This document shows, in pieces, positions 1 to 8,371 of a DNA stretch of 64,000 nucleotides. Each line of letters begins with the position of its first letter. Position 1 is the stretch's first letter. The translations under genes were made by a program, and so were the position numbers. The stretch is taken from positions 55,156 through 119,155 of the forward strand of contig SHZU01000011.1 in the NCBI GenBank assembly GCA_009692115.1. Reading direction: 5' to 3'. Source of the stretch: Gemmatimonadota bacterium (GTDB taxonomy: Bacteria; Gemmatimonadota; Gemmatimonadetes; Gemmatimonadales; GWC2-71-9). The notes below the pieces were generated by a model that was not told the DNA's origin, searched no databases, and saw only the letters and a list, made by a program, of their open reading frames with translations.

Positions 1-1473
1 CGGGCCCTTGCTGATCGCGCGGCCCGGCTTGCCCCTCGGGCCGTGGGCGTCATGGCCGCCGTCCTGGCTTTGGCGGCGGTGGGCCAACGGGTCGCCGATG
101 GTTGGCTGGAACGAACCGCTCTGGCCCGGCCTGCCGCCGCGGCTGGCCACCCCAACGTTCTTCTGCTGGTCCTCGACACGGTTCGGGCTTGGAACTTGGG
201 CTGGTACGGCTACGGCCGAAGCACCACACCGCGCCTCGACCGCCGGTTCGCCGAGGGGGTGATCTTTGACCGAGCGTTGGCCACGGCGCCCTGGACCCTG
301 ACGTCGCACGCCTCGATGTTCACCGGACGGTTCCCCGCTGATCTGAGCGCGGGTTGGGCAAGTCGGTTGGACGGTACCTATCCCACCGTGGCGGAGGTCC
401 TGGCCCAAGCCGGATACGCCACCGGGGGCTTCGTGGCGAACTACCGGTACACCGGCGCGTCGACCGGTCTGGCACGAGGATTCTCCCGCTACGAGGACTA
501 TCCTGCCGACGCGCCCGAGGCATTCCGGATGTTGGCGCTGACCCGGCGGGCGCTCCGGAGCCCGTGGCTCCAGCAATGGCTGGTTCAGCGCCGGATCTTC
601 GAGTCGAAGTATGCCGAAGACGTGAATCGCGAGTTCCTGGACTGGGTCGATCGGCGGACGGACCGGCCGTTCTTCGGGTTCATCAACTACATCGACGCGC
701 ATTCTCCCTATTTACCCCCGACACCCTACGACACGGCGTTCAACCGTGGTGTTGACCAGGAGCGGCTGTCGGAGCAGTACGTGGCCGGCGTCACGCGGGC
801 CTTTGGTCCGGGTCCGATTCCCTCGAATCTGCTCACCGAGTATCTCGACGGGTACGACGGCTCCATCCGTTACCAGGACGCCCAGATCGATTCGCTGCTC
901 AATGCGTTGGAACGGCGGGGCCGCCTCAAGAACACGATCGTGGTGCTGACTTCCGACCATGGGGAACACTTCGGCGAGCACGGATTGATTCAGCACGGCA
1001 ACAGTTTGTTCCTGCCGCTGCTGCATGTGCCGCTGGTGGTGTGGGCGCCGGGGTTGGTGCCGGGGGGGCTTCGGATCGGGGCGCCGACCTCGCTTCGAAA
1101 TCTGGCCGCCACGCTCCTCGACCTGGCCCGGGTCGAGGCCTCGTCGATTCCCGGCCAGTCGCTGGCCCGCCTCTGGGGACCCGATTCGCTTGACGTGCCG
1201 CCCGACACCCTGCTGTCCCAAGTGGATTGGCATCCGAGTCTCACGAAGTTTCCGCCGTCACCGTTGCTCGAGGGATCGCTCCGCTCGTTGCTGGTCGACA
1301 GTCTCCACTATATCCGGCGAAGTGACGGGGTCGAGGAGCTCTATCATCTGGGCCGGGATTTTCTGGAAGCCCGAAATCTGGCTGGGGCGCCCCAGTACCG
1401 GGCGGCGTTGCTCGACGCCCGGGGAAAGCTCGAAGCGGTGACCCGCGGGTTGCCGGGGCCAACGGTCAGGTAG
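1..1473 (+). CDS. Sulfatase/alkaline-phosphatase superfamily protein, 5' end outside window
   Basis: The reading frame is open back to base 1, so the true start lies upstream; the first in-window start is GTG at 43, inside a hydrophobic stretch that is probably the last part of an N-terminal membrane anchor. A sulfatase fold (PF00884) follows: PNVLLLVLDTVRAW supplies the first metal aspartate, PWTLTSHASMFTG sits where the nucleophile loop belongs, and TSDHGEHFGEHG (about residue 304 from the GTG) is the second metal site. The formylglycine motif CxPSR is absent, with Thr/Ser in its place, so it is more likely a phosphatase or phosphotransferase-like member than a true sulfate esterase. Substrate unknown. 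It ends 7 bases inside the convergent next gene. Confidence 0.85.
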   Translation, partial: RALADRAARLAPRAVGVMAAVLALAAVGQRVADGWLERTALARPAAAAGHPNVLLLVLDTVRAWNLGWYGYGRSTTPRLDRRFAEGVIFDRALATAPWTLTSHASMFTGRFPADLSAGWASRLDGTYPTVAEVLAQAGYATGGFVANYRYTGASTGLARGFSRYEDYPADAPEAFRMLALTRRALRSPWLQQWLVQRRIFESKYAEDVNREFLDWVDRRTDRPFFGFINYIDAHSPYLPPTPYDTAFNRGVDQERLSEQYVAGVTRAFGPGPIPSNLLTEYLDGYDGSIRYQDAQIDSLLNALERRGRLKNTIVVLTSDHGEHFGEHGLIQHGNSLFLPLLHVPLVVWAPGLVPGGLRIGAPTSLRNLAATLLDLARVEASSIPGQSLARLWGPDSLDVPPDTLLSQVDWHPSLTKFPPSPLLEGSLRSLLVDSLHYIRRSDGVEELYHLGRDFLEARNLAGAPQYRAALLDARGKLEAVTRGLPGPTVR

Positions 1474-1879
1474 GTCGATCTCGGCGCTCGGCGCTCGGCA
1501 CTCGGCACTCGGCGGCCCATTCGGACCAGTCGAGGGGGACGGGGGTGATCCGGGCGATGGCGGCGTCGGCCAGGGCAAGGGCTTGGCGGGTGAGGTGGGC
1601 TGCGGTGTCGGGGGAGCCGGCGGCGCGGGTCAGGGCGGCCTCGAAGGCCAGGATCCGGGCGTAGCCGTAGATCCGGTGGGGGTCGTTCAGCAACTCGGCT
1701 AACTGGGCCGGCTCGAGATGGGGTGCCAGGGTATGGAGCGGGCCGAGCGTCATGGCTTTGGCGTCGTCGAGGTGCTGGCGGGCCAGTTCGAGCGAGGCCG
1801 AGCGGTCGCCCCGGAGAATCCGGGCGATCAGGGCGGACAGGGTGTCGATCCAGCGGAGGACGGTGTCGTGTTTAGGCAC
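1466..1879 (-). CDS. Small helical hypothetical protein flanked by heptad repeats
   Basis: About 137 residues, predicted all-helical and rich in Ala/Leu, with no signal peptide or membrane segment. The likely start is GTG at 1879 (VPKHDTVLRW); the frame is open further upstream but that stretch has promoter-like composition and low-complexity peptide. The leucine-rich helical layout is faintly reminiscent of DUF6483-type proteins, but I do not recognise the family. Both ends are made of CTCGGCR arrays, so the start codon and the last 15 or so residues derive from repeat sequence. The repeat-encoded tail suggests the original stop was lost or that the gene lies between two repeat insertions. 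Confidence 0.5.
   Translation of the reverse strand: MPKHDTVLRWIDTLSALIARILRGDRSASLELARQHLDDAKAMTLGPLHTLAPHLEPAQLAELLNDPHRIYGYARILAFEAALTRAAGSPDTAAHLTRQALALADAAIARITPVPLDWSEWAAECRVPSAERRDRPT
1480..1514. repeat. Heptad array CTCGGCR, five units
   Basis: Five head-to-tail copies of CTCGGCG/CTCGGCA lie just after the sulfatase stop and form the last codons of the reverse-strand gene (peptide CRVPSAERR). Similar arrays lie at 1879 and 3752. Confidence 0.85.
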
Positions 1880-1906
1880 TCGGCGCTCGGCGCTCGGCAC
1901 TCGGCG
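1879..1906. repeat. Heptad array CTCGGCR, four units
   Basis: Four units (G,G,A,G at the variable seventh base) overlapping the start of the reverse-strand hypothetical gene. It shares 26 consecutive bases with the array at 1480. Confidence 0.85.
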
Positions 1907-1944
1907 GGGTGGGCATTGAGGGGGCGAAGATAGTTGGGGTTTTT

Positions 1945-1963
1945 GCTTTGTTGTGTAGAGTAC
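1945..1963. promoter_or_regulatory. Operator-like site upstream of membrane protein/regulator pair
   Basis: GCTTTGTTGTGTAGAGTAC matches 14 of 19 positions of ACTTTGCGGTGCAAAGTAC found just before uppS at 3048. It ends directly before the -35 box at 1964, where a bound regulator could block or assist polymerase. The regulator encoded downstream (2603) is the obvious candidate; this is inference from sequence similarity and position. Confidence 0.5.
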
Positions 1964-1992
1964 TTGACGACATGGGGAGTGGGGGCTAAACT
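1964..1992 (+). promoter_or_regulatory. Sigma-70-like promoter, leaderless configuration
   Basis: TTGACG, 17-base spacer, TAAACT. The expected transcription start falls about 3 bases before the ATG at 2002, and there is no Shine-Dalgarno sequence, so the mRNA would be effectively leaderless. Confidence 0.6.
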
Positions 1993-2001
1993 CCCGAGCA
2001 T

Positions 2002-2613
2002 ATGCGTTCATCGCCTCGGTTGGTGCGGTCGGTGGAGCCGACGCCGCTCTCGGATCGGGCCATTGAGGATCTTTCGTTCATTCGGGAGACCATGGCGCGG
2101 GCGTCGACGGTGACGTCGGTGCCGGGGTGGGGCGGGGTGCTGATGGGGTCGACGGCGGTGGTGGCGGCGGGGTTTGCCTCACTGCAGGCCCGGCCGGCCG
2201 AATGGTTGGCGGTGTGGCTGGCCGAAGCGGTGCTGGCGCTCGGGATTGGCGGGCTCGCGATGGTTCGGAAGGCCGGCGCCACCGGGGCCCCGCTCGGGAC
2301 CCGGGCGGGCCGGCTGTTTGCGGGGGCGTTTGCGCCGCCGATCTTGGCCGGCGCGGTCCTGACGGCGGCGCTCTACCGGGTCGGGCGGGTCGACTCGCTC
2401 CCGGCCGTGTGGTTGTTGCTCTATGGTACGGCGGTCACGACGGCGGGGATGTTCTCGGTCCGGGCGGTGCACATCATGGGGCTCTGCTTCATGGTGCTCG
2501 GTGCGGTGACGTTTTTTTCACCACCGGGCTGGGGCGACTGGATGATGGCGGCCGGCTTCGGCGGGTTGCAAATCGGCTTTGGTTTCTTGATTGCGAGACG
2601 GTATGGCGGCTAA
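2002..2613 (+). CDS. Multi-pass membrane protein paired with wHTH regulator
   Basis: 203 residues. A soluble N-terminus (LSDRAIEDLSFIRETMARA) is followed by about five hydrophobic segments between residues 45 and 198. No enzymatic motif is visible. The start is the ATG matching the promoter at 1964; GTG at 2032 (VEPTPLSDRAIEDL) is an alternative that would give a short leader. The gene overlaps the next one, a winged-helix regulator, by 11 bases, so the two are translationally coupled. The arrangement suggests a membrane-sensor or co-expressed partner of the regulator, but the function is unknown. Confidence 0.75.
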   Translation: MRSSPRLVRSVEPTPLSDRAIEDLSFIRETMARASTVTSVPGWGGVLMGSTAVVAAGFASLQARPAEWLAVWLAEAVLALGIGGLAMVRKAGATGAPLGTRAGRLFAGAFAPPILAGAVLTAALYRVGRVDSLPAVWLLLYGTAVTTAGMFSVRAVHIMGLCFMVLGAVTFFSPPGWGDWMMAAGFGGLQIGFGFLIARRYGG

Positions 2614-2995
2614 ACGAAGCGCGGTTCGGGCGGTTGACAGAGCGGTGGCGGCCCCAGGGGTCGGCGCTAAGCTCACGGTATCCGGCAAGGGCCCGGCGGC
2701 ATCGCTCAACCTCGACCGGTTGATTCACGAACGGGTCCGGTTGGCCATCGTCAGCGCGCTGGCCGTCAATCCGATGCTGGCGTTCAATGACTTGAATGAG
2801 CTCCTCGGAACTACCGACGGCAACCTGAGCGTCCACGCCCGGAAGCTCGAGGACGCTGGCTACGTTTCCTGCCGGAAGAGCTTCGAGGGGCGGATGCCGC
2901 GAACCGAGTTTCGCTTGACGGCCACCGGACGAGCAGCGCTCGACCGATACCTGGCCCATATGGAAGGGTTGATCAAGGCGGCGCGGGGCAAGTAG
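2603..2995 (+). CDS. Winged-helix transcriptional regulator (HTH_34/MarR-like)
   Basis: 130 residues. The winged-helix domain runs from about residue 30 to 125: LIHERVRLAIVSALAVN (helix 1), FNDLNELLGTTDGNLSVH (recognition helices), and the wing FEGRMPRTEFRLTATG. This is the DNA-binding domain family PF13601, usually small homodimeric repressors. ATG at 2603 is chosen; TTG at 2591 is in frame but lies within the upstream gene. Two similar operator-like sites flank the gene, at 1945 and at 3048, suggesting control of its own operon and of uppS. The effector is not evident. Confidence 0.8.
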   Translation: MAAKRSAVRAVDRAVAAPGVGAKLTVSGKGPAASLNLDRLIHERVRLAIVSALAVNPMLAFNDLNELLGTTDGNLSVHARKLEDAGYVSCRKSFEGRMPRTEFRLTATGRAALDRYLAHMEGLIKAARGK

Positions 2996-3047
2996 CCGGC
3001 GCCGGGTTCCCCGAGGGCCGCGCAGGCGGTTTTCTTTTTGAAAGGAC

Positions 3048-3064
3048 ACTTTGCGGTGCAAAGT
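3048..3064. promoter_or_regulatory. Perfect inverted-repeat operator before uppS
   Basis: ACTTTGC-GGT-GCAAAGT, two perfect 7-base arms with a 3-base spacer, ends three bases before the uppS ATG. It fits a dimeric winged-helix repressor and would block transcription or translation initiation if bound. Fourteen of 19 positions recur at 1945. Confidence 0.6.
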
Positions 3065-3067
3065 ACT

Positions 3068-3847
3068 ATGCAACTCCATGCCGGGATCATCATGGACGGG
3101 AACGGCCGCTGGGCCGAGCGGCGAGGATTGCCCCGACCGGTCGGTCACCGTGCCGGCGCCGCGAATCTCCGCCGGATCATCGAGGCCGCGCCCGGGCTCG
3201 GCATCGGGACCCTTACACTCTATGCGTTCTCATCGGACAACTGGCAGCGGCCGTTACCCGAGGTGACCGCGCTGATGCAACTATTCCGTCGGTTCTTGGC
3301 GGATGAAACGGCCCAGTGCATCGAGCACGGCGTCCGGCTCAATGTGATCGGCCGGCGGGACCGGCTTGGCGCGCCGCTGCTCCGCGCGATCATCGATGCG
3401 GAGGAGGCAACGGCCGGAGGCCGGGAACTGCTGCTTCGGATTGCGTTCGACTACTCAGGCCGGGACGCCCTTCGGCGGGCGGCGCTTCGGCTGGCTCGGG
3501 CCGGGGCGGATGACTGCTCGGCGGACCAGTTCGGCGAGTTGGTCGGGCTGGTCGATCACGCTCGGACCGCGGCGCCGGCACTCGACCTCCCGATTCGCAC
3601 CGGCGGGGAGCAGCGGCTCAGTGACTTTCTGCTCTGGGAGACCGCCTACGCGGAGTTGTTCTTCCGGGCCGAGTTGTGGCCGGACTTCCGGCTGGGGGAT
3701 CTGGCGGAGGTGATGGCGGGGTTTCGGGGGCGGGATCGGCGGTTTGGGGTTCTCGGTGCTCGGCGCTCGGCACTGGGTAGGACGGGGGGTGATTTCAGTC
3801 ATCCTCGAGGTTCGTTGACGGCTCCGCGGAGCACGGTCACCGCGTGA
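3068..3847 (+). CDS. uppS: Polyprenyl diphosphate synthase, UppS family
   Basis: About 259 residues. It makes cis-polyprenyl diphosphate (normally undecaprenyl-PP, the lipid carrier for peptidoglycan) from FPP and IPP. Family signatures: [17 protein letters not shown] with the catalytic Asp near residue 10, FSSDNWQRP near 60, and [15 protein letters not shown] near 176. ATG at 3068 gives the usual short N-terminus; TTG at 3038 is also in frame. The last 30 or so residues come from a CTCGGCR-type repeat ([11 protein letters not shown]) plus sequence overlapping the convergent phzF gene, so the natural C-terminus has been replaced by read-through. uppS usually sits with cdsA/dxr/rseP; here it follows a wHTH regulator, so it may be a second, regulated prenyltransferase. 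Confidence 0.85.
   Translation: MQLHAGIIMDGNGRWAERRGLPRPVGHRAGAANLRRIIEAAPGLGIGTLTLYAFSSDNWQRPLPEVTALMQLFRRFLADETAQCIEHGVRLNVIGRRDRLGAPLLRAIIDAEEATAGGRELLLRIAFDYSGRDALRRAALRLARAGADDCSADQFGELVGLVDHARTAAPALDLPIRTGGEQRLSDFLLWETAYAELFFRAELWPDFRLGDLAEVMAGFRGRDRRFGVLGARRSALGRTGGDFSHPRGSLTAPRSTVTA
3752..3779. repeat. Degenerate heptad array CTCGGCR
   Basis: Four units (CTCGGTG, CTCGGCG, CTCGGCA, CTGGGTA) inside the 3' end of uppS. Third occurrence within 2.3 kb; again at a gene end. Confidence 0.7.
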
Positions 3848-4608
3848 CCGGCGAGTTCGACCCGATCGCCGAGGAGGCGGGTACCGACGAGCCCGCCTCG
3901 GCGGGAGGCCTGGTAGCCGACGAGGTCGGTCCGGCCGAGGCGGCCGGCCCAAAATGGCGAGAGGCTGCAGTGGGCTGAGCCGGTGACCGGGTCTTCGTCG
4001 ACCCCGAAACGCGGCGCGAAGAAGCGGGAGACGAAGTCGATGCCGGGTTGGTCGCCGGGGGCCGTGACGATGACGCCGCGGGCGTCGACTCGGCGGAGTC
4101 GGGCCATGTCGGGTTCGAGGCGGCGCACCGCGGCCGCGTCCGGCAGGACGATCAAGAAGTCGGGCTGGGCCGCCTGGTTACTGAAGATCTCGCCGCCGGA
4201 CGTGCCTAACGCTTCGTGCAGTCCGGGTGGCGCCACCGCTGGGCGCTGAGGGGTCGAGGGGAAGTCGAGGAGGATCGTGCCGGCCGGGCCCGGCGTGGCG
4301 GTCAGCAGGCCGCTTCGGGTGTGGAATCGGGCCGTCAGCGCCCGCGCTAAGGTGCCGGATTCCCACAGGAAATGAGCGGTGGCCAGCGTGGCGTGACCGC
4401 AGAGATCGACTTCGGCCGCCGGGGTGAACCAGCGGAGCCGGAAGCCGCTGCCCTCCGCCTGCACGAAGGCCGTTTCGGCCTGATTCATTTCGGCGGCGAG
4501 CGATTGCATCCACTGCTCCGGCGCGGGGCCGGTCAGATGGCACACGCCGGCGGGGTTGCCCTTGAACGGGGCGTCGGTGAAGGCGTCGATAAGCCAAAGT
4601 GTCGGCAT
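3799..4608 (-). CDS. PhzF-family isomerase
   Basis: 269 residues, full length for the PhzF/YddE family (PF02567), which has two diaminopimelate-epimerase-like halves. The catalytic glutamate is in MNQAETAFV near residue 45; [16 protein letters not shown] and [16 protein letters not shown] are the two hallmark glycine/aspartate loops of the halves. PhzF itself isomerises 2,3-dihydro-3-hydroxyanthranilate, but most chromosomal relatives have unknown substrates. No phenazine genes are nearby, so only the family is assigned. The 3' end overlaps convergent uppS by 49 bases. Confidence 0.9.
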   Translation of the reverse strand: MPTLWLIDAFTDAPFKGNPAGVCHLTGPAPEQWMQSLAAEMNQAETAFVQAEGSGFRLRWFTPAAEVDLCGHATLATAHFLWESGTLARALTARFHTRSGLLTATPGPAGTILLDFPSTPQRPAVAPPGLHEALGTSGGEIFSNQAAQPDFLIVLPDAAAVRRLEPDMARLRRVDARGVIVTAPGDQPGIDFVSRFFAPRFGVDEDPVTGSAHCSLSPFWAGRLGRTDLVGYQASRRGGLVGTRLLGDRVELAGHAVTVLRGAVNEPRG

Positions 4609-4612
4609 GAGT

Positions 4613-5575
4613 TCAGGCGTGGTGACAGGCGACGAGCGATGGTCCCAGCGCGGTGAGTTCGGGCCGGCTGGTGGTGCACCGCGAGTCCTTGGCCGGGTGG
4701 AAGCAGCGGGACGCGAAGGGGCACCCGGGCGGCATGACCGTTGGGCTCGGCGGATCGCCGGGGAGCACGATGCGCGTTCGTTGGGTGGTCGGATCGGGAA
4801 CCGGAATGGCCGAGATCAGCGCCCGGGTGTACGGGTGGCGGGGACGTTCGAGGACCTCGTCGCGCGGTCCCTGTTCGACGATCCGGCCATAGTACATCAC
4901 CGCAATCCGGTGGGCCACCTGGCGGACCACGCTCAAGTCGTGAGCAATGAAGAGATACGACAGGCCCCGGCTCTGCTGCAGATCGAGCAGCAAATTGAGC
5001 ACCTGGGCCTGCACCGACACGTCGAGGGCCGAGACCGGCTCGTCGAGCACGATGAAGGCCGGATCAACGGCCAAGGCGCGGGCAATCCCGATTCGTTGCC
5101 GCTGTCCGCCGGAGAACTCGTGGGGATACTTCTCCGCGGACGCGGGGTCGAGACCCACTTCGGACAGAAGAGCCGCTACCCGAGCGCCGACGTCCTTCTT
5201 GGGTAGCAGCCGGTGAATCTCGATGCCCTCGGCCACCGACTGGCCCACGGTCATTCTCGGATCGAGCGAACCGTACGGGTCCTGAAAGACGATTTGCATC
5301 CGGCGGCGGAGGAGCTTCAGGGTCCGGCGGTCGGCGCCAAGCACGTCGGTGCCATCGAAGCGAACCGAGCCCTGGTCGGCCTCGAGCAGACGGAGCACGG
5401 TCCGGCCGGCGGTGGTCTTGCCGGAACCTGATTCGCCGACCAAGGCCAGGGTTTCTCCGGTGGCAACCTCGAACGAAACGCCGTTCAGCGCATAGACATG
5501 CTTCGGGGCCTGAAACCAGCCGGCCCGGCTCTCGAAGTGTTTGACGAGATCGGTCACTTGGAGCAAGCCGGTCAC
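4613..5575 (-). CDS. Oligopeptide/dipeptide ABC transporter ATPase, OppF/DppF type
   Basis: 320 residues from a GTG that overlaps the upstream ATPase stop (GTGA). It powers peptide import with the four genes upstream. Walker A GESGSGKTTAGR (near residue 50), signature FSGGQRQRIGIARAL, Walker B FIVLDEPVSALD, and a C-terminal oligo_HPY region with GCPFASRCFHP. The frame is open upstream of this GTG but that part lies inside the neighbouring ATPase gene. Last gene of a five-gene reverse-strand operon. Confidence 0.93.
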   Translation of the reverse strand: MTGLLQVTDLVKHFESRAGWFQAPKHVYALNGVSFEVATGETLALVGESGSGKTTAGRTVLRLLEADQGSVRFDGTDVLGADRRTLKLLRRRMQIVFQDPYGSLDPRMTVGQSVAEGIEIHRLLPKKDVGARVAALLSEVGLDPASAEKYPHEFSGGQRQRIGIARALAVDPAFIVLDEPVSALDVSVQAQVLNLLLDLQQSRGLSYLFIAHDLSVVRQVAHRIAVMYYGRIVEQGPRDEVLERPRHPYTRALISAIPVPDPTTQRTRIVLPGDPPSPTVMPPGCPFASRCFHPAKDSRCTTSRPELTALGPSLVACHHA

Positions 5576-6549
5576 GGGGCCAGCCCTTCCACGACCCAGC
5601 ACTTGGCTTCGTGATCCAACCCGGCCGCCCGCCAGGGGGGAACTTGGCTGGTACAGGCGTCGATCCGGAGCCCACAGCGGGGATTGAACCGGCACCCGGC
5701 GGGCCACGCGTACGGTTGCGGTACGGCGCCGGGAATCTGCGGCAATCGGCCGACCGGTCCGGTTAACCGCGGCATCGATCGGAGCAGGGCTTGGGTGTAT
5801 GGGTGCCCGGGCGCGGCGAATAGGGCGGCGGTCGGCGCGGTTTCCACCAATTGACCCGCGTACATCACCATGACCCGGTCGGTGCGCTCGGCCACGACGC
5901 CGAGGTCGTGGGTAATCAGCAGGAGCGCCATGTTGCGTTTGGTCCGGAGACTGTCGAGCAGTTCCAGGATCTGAGCTTGCACCGTCACGTCGAGGGCCGT
6001 GGTTGGTTCGTCGGCCACCAAGAGGTCGGGCTCGCCGGCGAGGGCGATGGCGATCATGACCCGTTGGCGGAGTCCGCCGGAGAGCTCGTGCGGGTAGGCC
6101 CCATACCGGGCAACCGGATCGGGGATGCCGACCTCGTCGAGCAGCGCGATGGTGCGGGCTTTGGCCTCGACGGCGGACATTTTCCGGTGGGCGGTGACGG
6201 CTTCTTTGACCTGATAGCCAACCGTGAGGACCGGATTCAAACTGGTCATGGGATCTTGAAACACGAGGCCGATCCGTCCGCCCCGAATCGCTCGGAGGGA
6301 CTCACCCTCGAGGCCCATGACGTCGACCCCGTCGAGCAGGATTGAACTCTCGGGGGCGATCTGCCCGGGCTCCGGGACCAGCCGGAGCAGAGCCAAGCTC
6401 GTCAGGCTCTTACCTGAACCCGATTCGCCGACGAGCGCCACTCGTTCGCCGCGGTCGATGGCAAAGCTCACGCCGTCCACGGGAACTGAGTGGCCGGTGC
6501 CCTTCCGGAAGGTGATCTTGAGTTTCTGAACCGCGAGCAGCGGGGTCAT
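5572..6549 (-). CDS. Oligopeptide/dipeptide ABC transporter ATPase, OppD/DppD type
   Basis: 325 residues, ATG start overlapping the permease stop by four bases. Walker [15 protein letters not shown], signature [15 protein letters not shown], Walker [13 protein letters not shown], and the C-terminal cysteine-containing oligo_HPY segment ([15 protein letters not shown]). With the second ATPase it forms the heterodimeric motor typical of Opp/Dpp importers. Confidence 0.93.
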   Translation of the reverse strand: MTPLLAVQKLKITFRKGTGHSVPVDGVSFAIDRGERVALVGESGSGKSLTSLALLRLVPEPGQIAPESSILLDGVDVMGLEGESLRAIRGGRIGLVFQDPMTSLNPVLTVGYQVKEAVTAHRKMSAVEAKARTIALLDEVGIPDPVARYGAYPHELSGGLRQRVMIAIALAGEPDLLVADEPTTALDVTVQAQILELLDSLRTKRNMALLLITHDLGVVAERTDRVMVMYAGQLVETAPTAALFAAPGHPYTQALLRSMPRLTGPVGRLPQIPGAVPQPYAWPAGCRFNPRCGLRIDACTSQVPPWRAAGLDHEAKCWVVEGLAP

Positions 6550-7388
6550 GCGCTCCGGGGGTCGAAGGCGGCCCTGAGGGCGTCGCTCATCAGGTTGACG
6601 GCGAGCACCGTTACCAAGATCATGGCGCCAGGAAACAGCAGCGTCCAGGGCGCGGTCGAGAAATAATTGCGCGAGTCGAGTACCATGATGCCCCACGACG
6701 GCGTCGGCGGCTGGAGCCCAACGCCGAGGAACGAAAGCCCGGCTTCGAGCAGGATGACCTCGCCGATGCCGAGTGTGGCGCTCACCAAGATGACGCCGAA
6801 GACGTTGGGCAACAGGTGGCGAAAGATAGTCCGCTTGGGGGCGGCGCCCAGGGCGGCGGCGGCCTGAATGTAGCCGGCGGTCCGGAGCCGGATGGCCTCA
6901 CCCCGAACCATCCGGCTGGTCCCGAACCACCCAGTCAACCCGATGACGCCGATCAGCGCCGGGAGCGGAACCTGGTCCCAGACGACGAGCAGGAGCAACA
7001 GGACAAAGAGCCTGGGGATGGCCAGCGCCGCATCGACTAGTCGCATCAACCCGGCATCGAGCCAGCCACCGGCAAACCCTGCCACCAGGCCGATCAGGGT
7101 GCCGATCGAGAGGGAGAGTGCCACCGAGAGCGCGCCGATGGCCAACGAAATCCGGGCGCCGGTGGCGACCCGGGCCAGCAGGTCGCGATTCAGGTGGTCG
7201 GTGCCGAAGAGATGTCCGGCGCCTGGCGGCGTGGCCCCGGCGCTGAGGTCCGGGATTGCGGTCGGGTCGGGCAGCAGCCACGGTCCCACCACCGCCAGCG
7301 CCAGGAGGCCAACCATCAGGAGGGCCCCGGCGCGGCCCGAGGGGCTTTGCCAGGCGGTTCGGAGCGTGGCGGCGAGGGAGCCGGTCAT
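6546..7388 (-). CDS. Peptide ABC transporter permease, OppC/DppC type
   Basis: 280 residues with six predicted membrane helices, the first at residues 20-42. It carries the N-terminal OppC-like cytoplasmic/periplasmic loop (LFGTDHLNRDLLARVATGAR) and the BPD_transp_1 coupling-helix region (EAIRLRTAGYIQAAAALGA). It overlaps both neighbours by four bases, showing strict operon coupling. Confidence 0.92.
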   Translation of the reverse strand: MTGSLAATLRTAWQSPSGRAGALLMVGLLALAVVGPWLLPDPTAIPDLSAGATPPGAGHLFGTDHLNRDLLARVATGARISLAIGALSVALSLSIGTLIGLVAGFAGGWLDAGLMRLVDAALAIPRLFVLLLLLVVWDQVPLPALIGVIGLTGWFGTSRMVRGEAIRLRTAGYIQAAAALGAAPKRTIFRHLLPNVFGVILVSATLGIGEVILLEAGLSFLGVGLQPPTPSWGIMVLDSRNYFSTAPWTLLFPGAMILVTVLAVNLMSDALRAAFDPRSA

Positions 7389-8359
7389 CGGCTACGGGTC
7401 CGCGGGTCGAGCAGGTGGTAGCCGAGGTCGGTCAGCACCCCGCTCACCAGCACGGCGCCCGACACCAGGAGGGCGGTGGCCATGAGCACCGGATAGTCCC
7501 GCGCGGCAATGGCACCCGCCGCGAGCGATCCGAGGCCCGGCCAGGCAAACACCGATTCGACGAACACCGAGCCGGACACCAGCATCGGAAGCATCAGTCC
7601 CACCAGCGTGAGGATCGGAAAAAGCGCGTTCCGCCACGCGTGCCGCCACACCACGGTCGACTCCGCGAGGCCGCGGGCCTGGGCGGCCCGGACGTAGTCG
7701 AGCCGGAGGACTTCGAGCATGGCCGTTCGTTGGTAACGCATCGTCGCGGCAATGGTCACCACGGAGAGGGTCACGACCGGCAGCACCAAGTGAGTCAGGA
7801 GGTCCCAAGCGCGGGCCGGCCAGCCGGCGTCGGAGTTGAGCAACGGGTCCCGCATTTGGGCCGCGGGCAGGAGCCGCCACTCGATCGCGAACACCGAGAC
7901 GAGGATCAGCGCCAGCCAGAAACTCGGCATCGCGTAGCCGGCCAGTGACAAGTGGGTGAGCCAGCGATCGACGGCCGAGCCCCGCCTGCGGGCCTGGAAG
8001 ACGCCGAGCCAGATGCCAAGGCCGAGGTTGACGAAGAGGACCGCGCCGCCGAGCAGCAGGGACGCCGGGAGCCGGCTCCAAATCAACGCATTGACCCGGA
8101 CCGGGTAGTACTCGATCGAGACGCCGAAATCGCCGGTGGTGGCGGCCGCGGCAAACCGGGTGAACTGAGTTCCAATTGGCTGATCGAGCCCGAAGAGGGC
8201 TTTGAGCCGCTGTTGCTCAGCGGGTGTCATCGGCCGGTCGTCGGTCAGGCGGCTCAGCGGATTGCCGGGGGCCGCCCGCATCAGCACGAACAAGATCGCG
8301 GCCACGGCGAGGAAGGTGACGGCCGCCTGGAGGAGGCGCCGGGCGAGCCAGGCGGCCAC
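7385..8359 (-). CDS. Peptide ABC transporter permease, OppB/DppB type
   Basis: 324 residues. The N-terminal helix (LLQAAVTFLAVAAILFVLMR) and APGNPL motif are typical of OppB/DppB, and DYVRAAQARGLAESTVVWRH is the EAA coupling loop. Six membrane helices in all. It lies 12 bases after the substrate-binding protein gene. Confidence 0.92.
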   Translation of the reverse strand: MAAWLARRLLQAAVTFLAVAAILFVLMRAAPGNPLSRLTDDRPMTPAEQQRLKALFGLDQPIGTQFTRFAAAATTGDFGVSIEYYPVRVNALIWSRLPASLLLGGAVLFVNLGLGIWLGVFQARRRGSAVDRWLTHLSLAGYAMPSFWLALILVSVFAIEWRLLPAAQMRDPLLNSDAGWPARAWDLLTHLVLPVVTLSVVTIAATMRYQRTAMLEVLRLDYVRAAQARGLAESTVVWRHAWRNALFPILTLVGLMLPMLVSGSVFVESVFAWPGLGSLAAGAIAARDYPVLMATALLVSGAVLVSGVLTDLGYHLLDPRTRSR

Positions 8360-8371
8360 CGGCGGTTCTGC

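Noticed and set aside
1480..1906. CRISPR array
   Set aside because: The repeats are 7 bp with no spacers, hence a simple tandem repeat.
3799..4608. Phenazine biosynthesis cluster
   Set aside because: Only a lone PhzF-family gene is present; other phenazine genes are absent.
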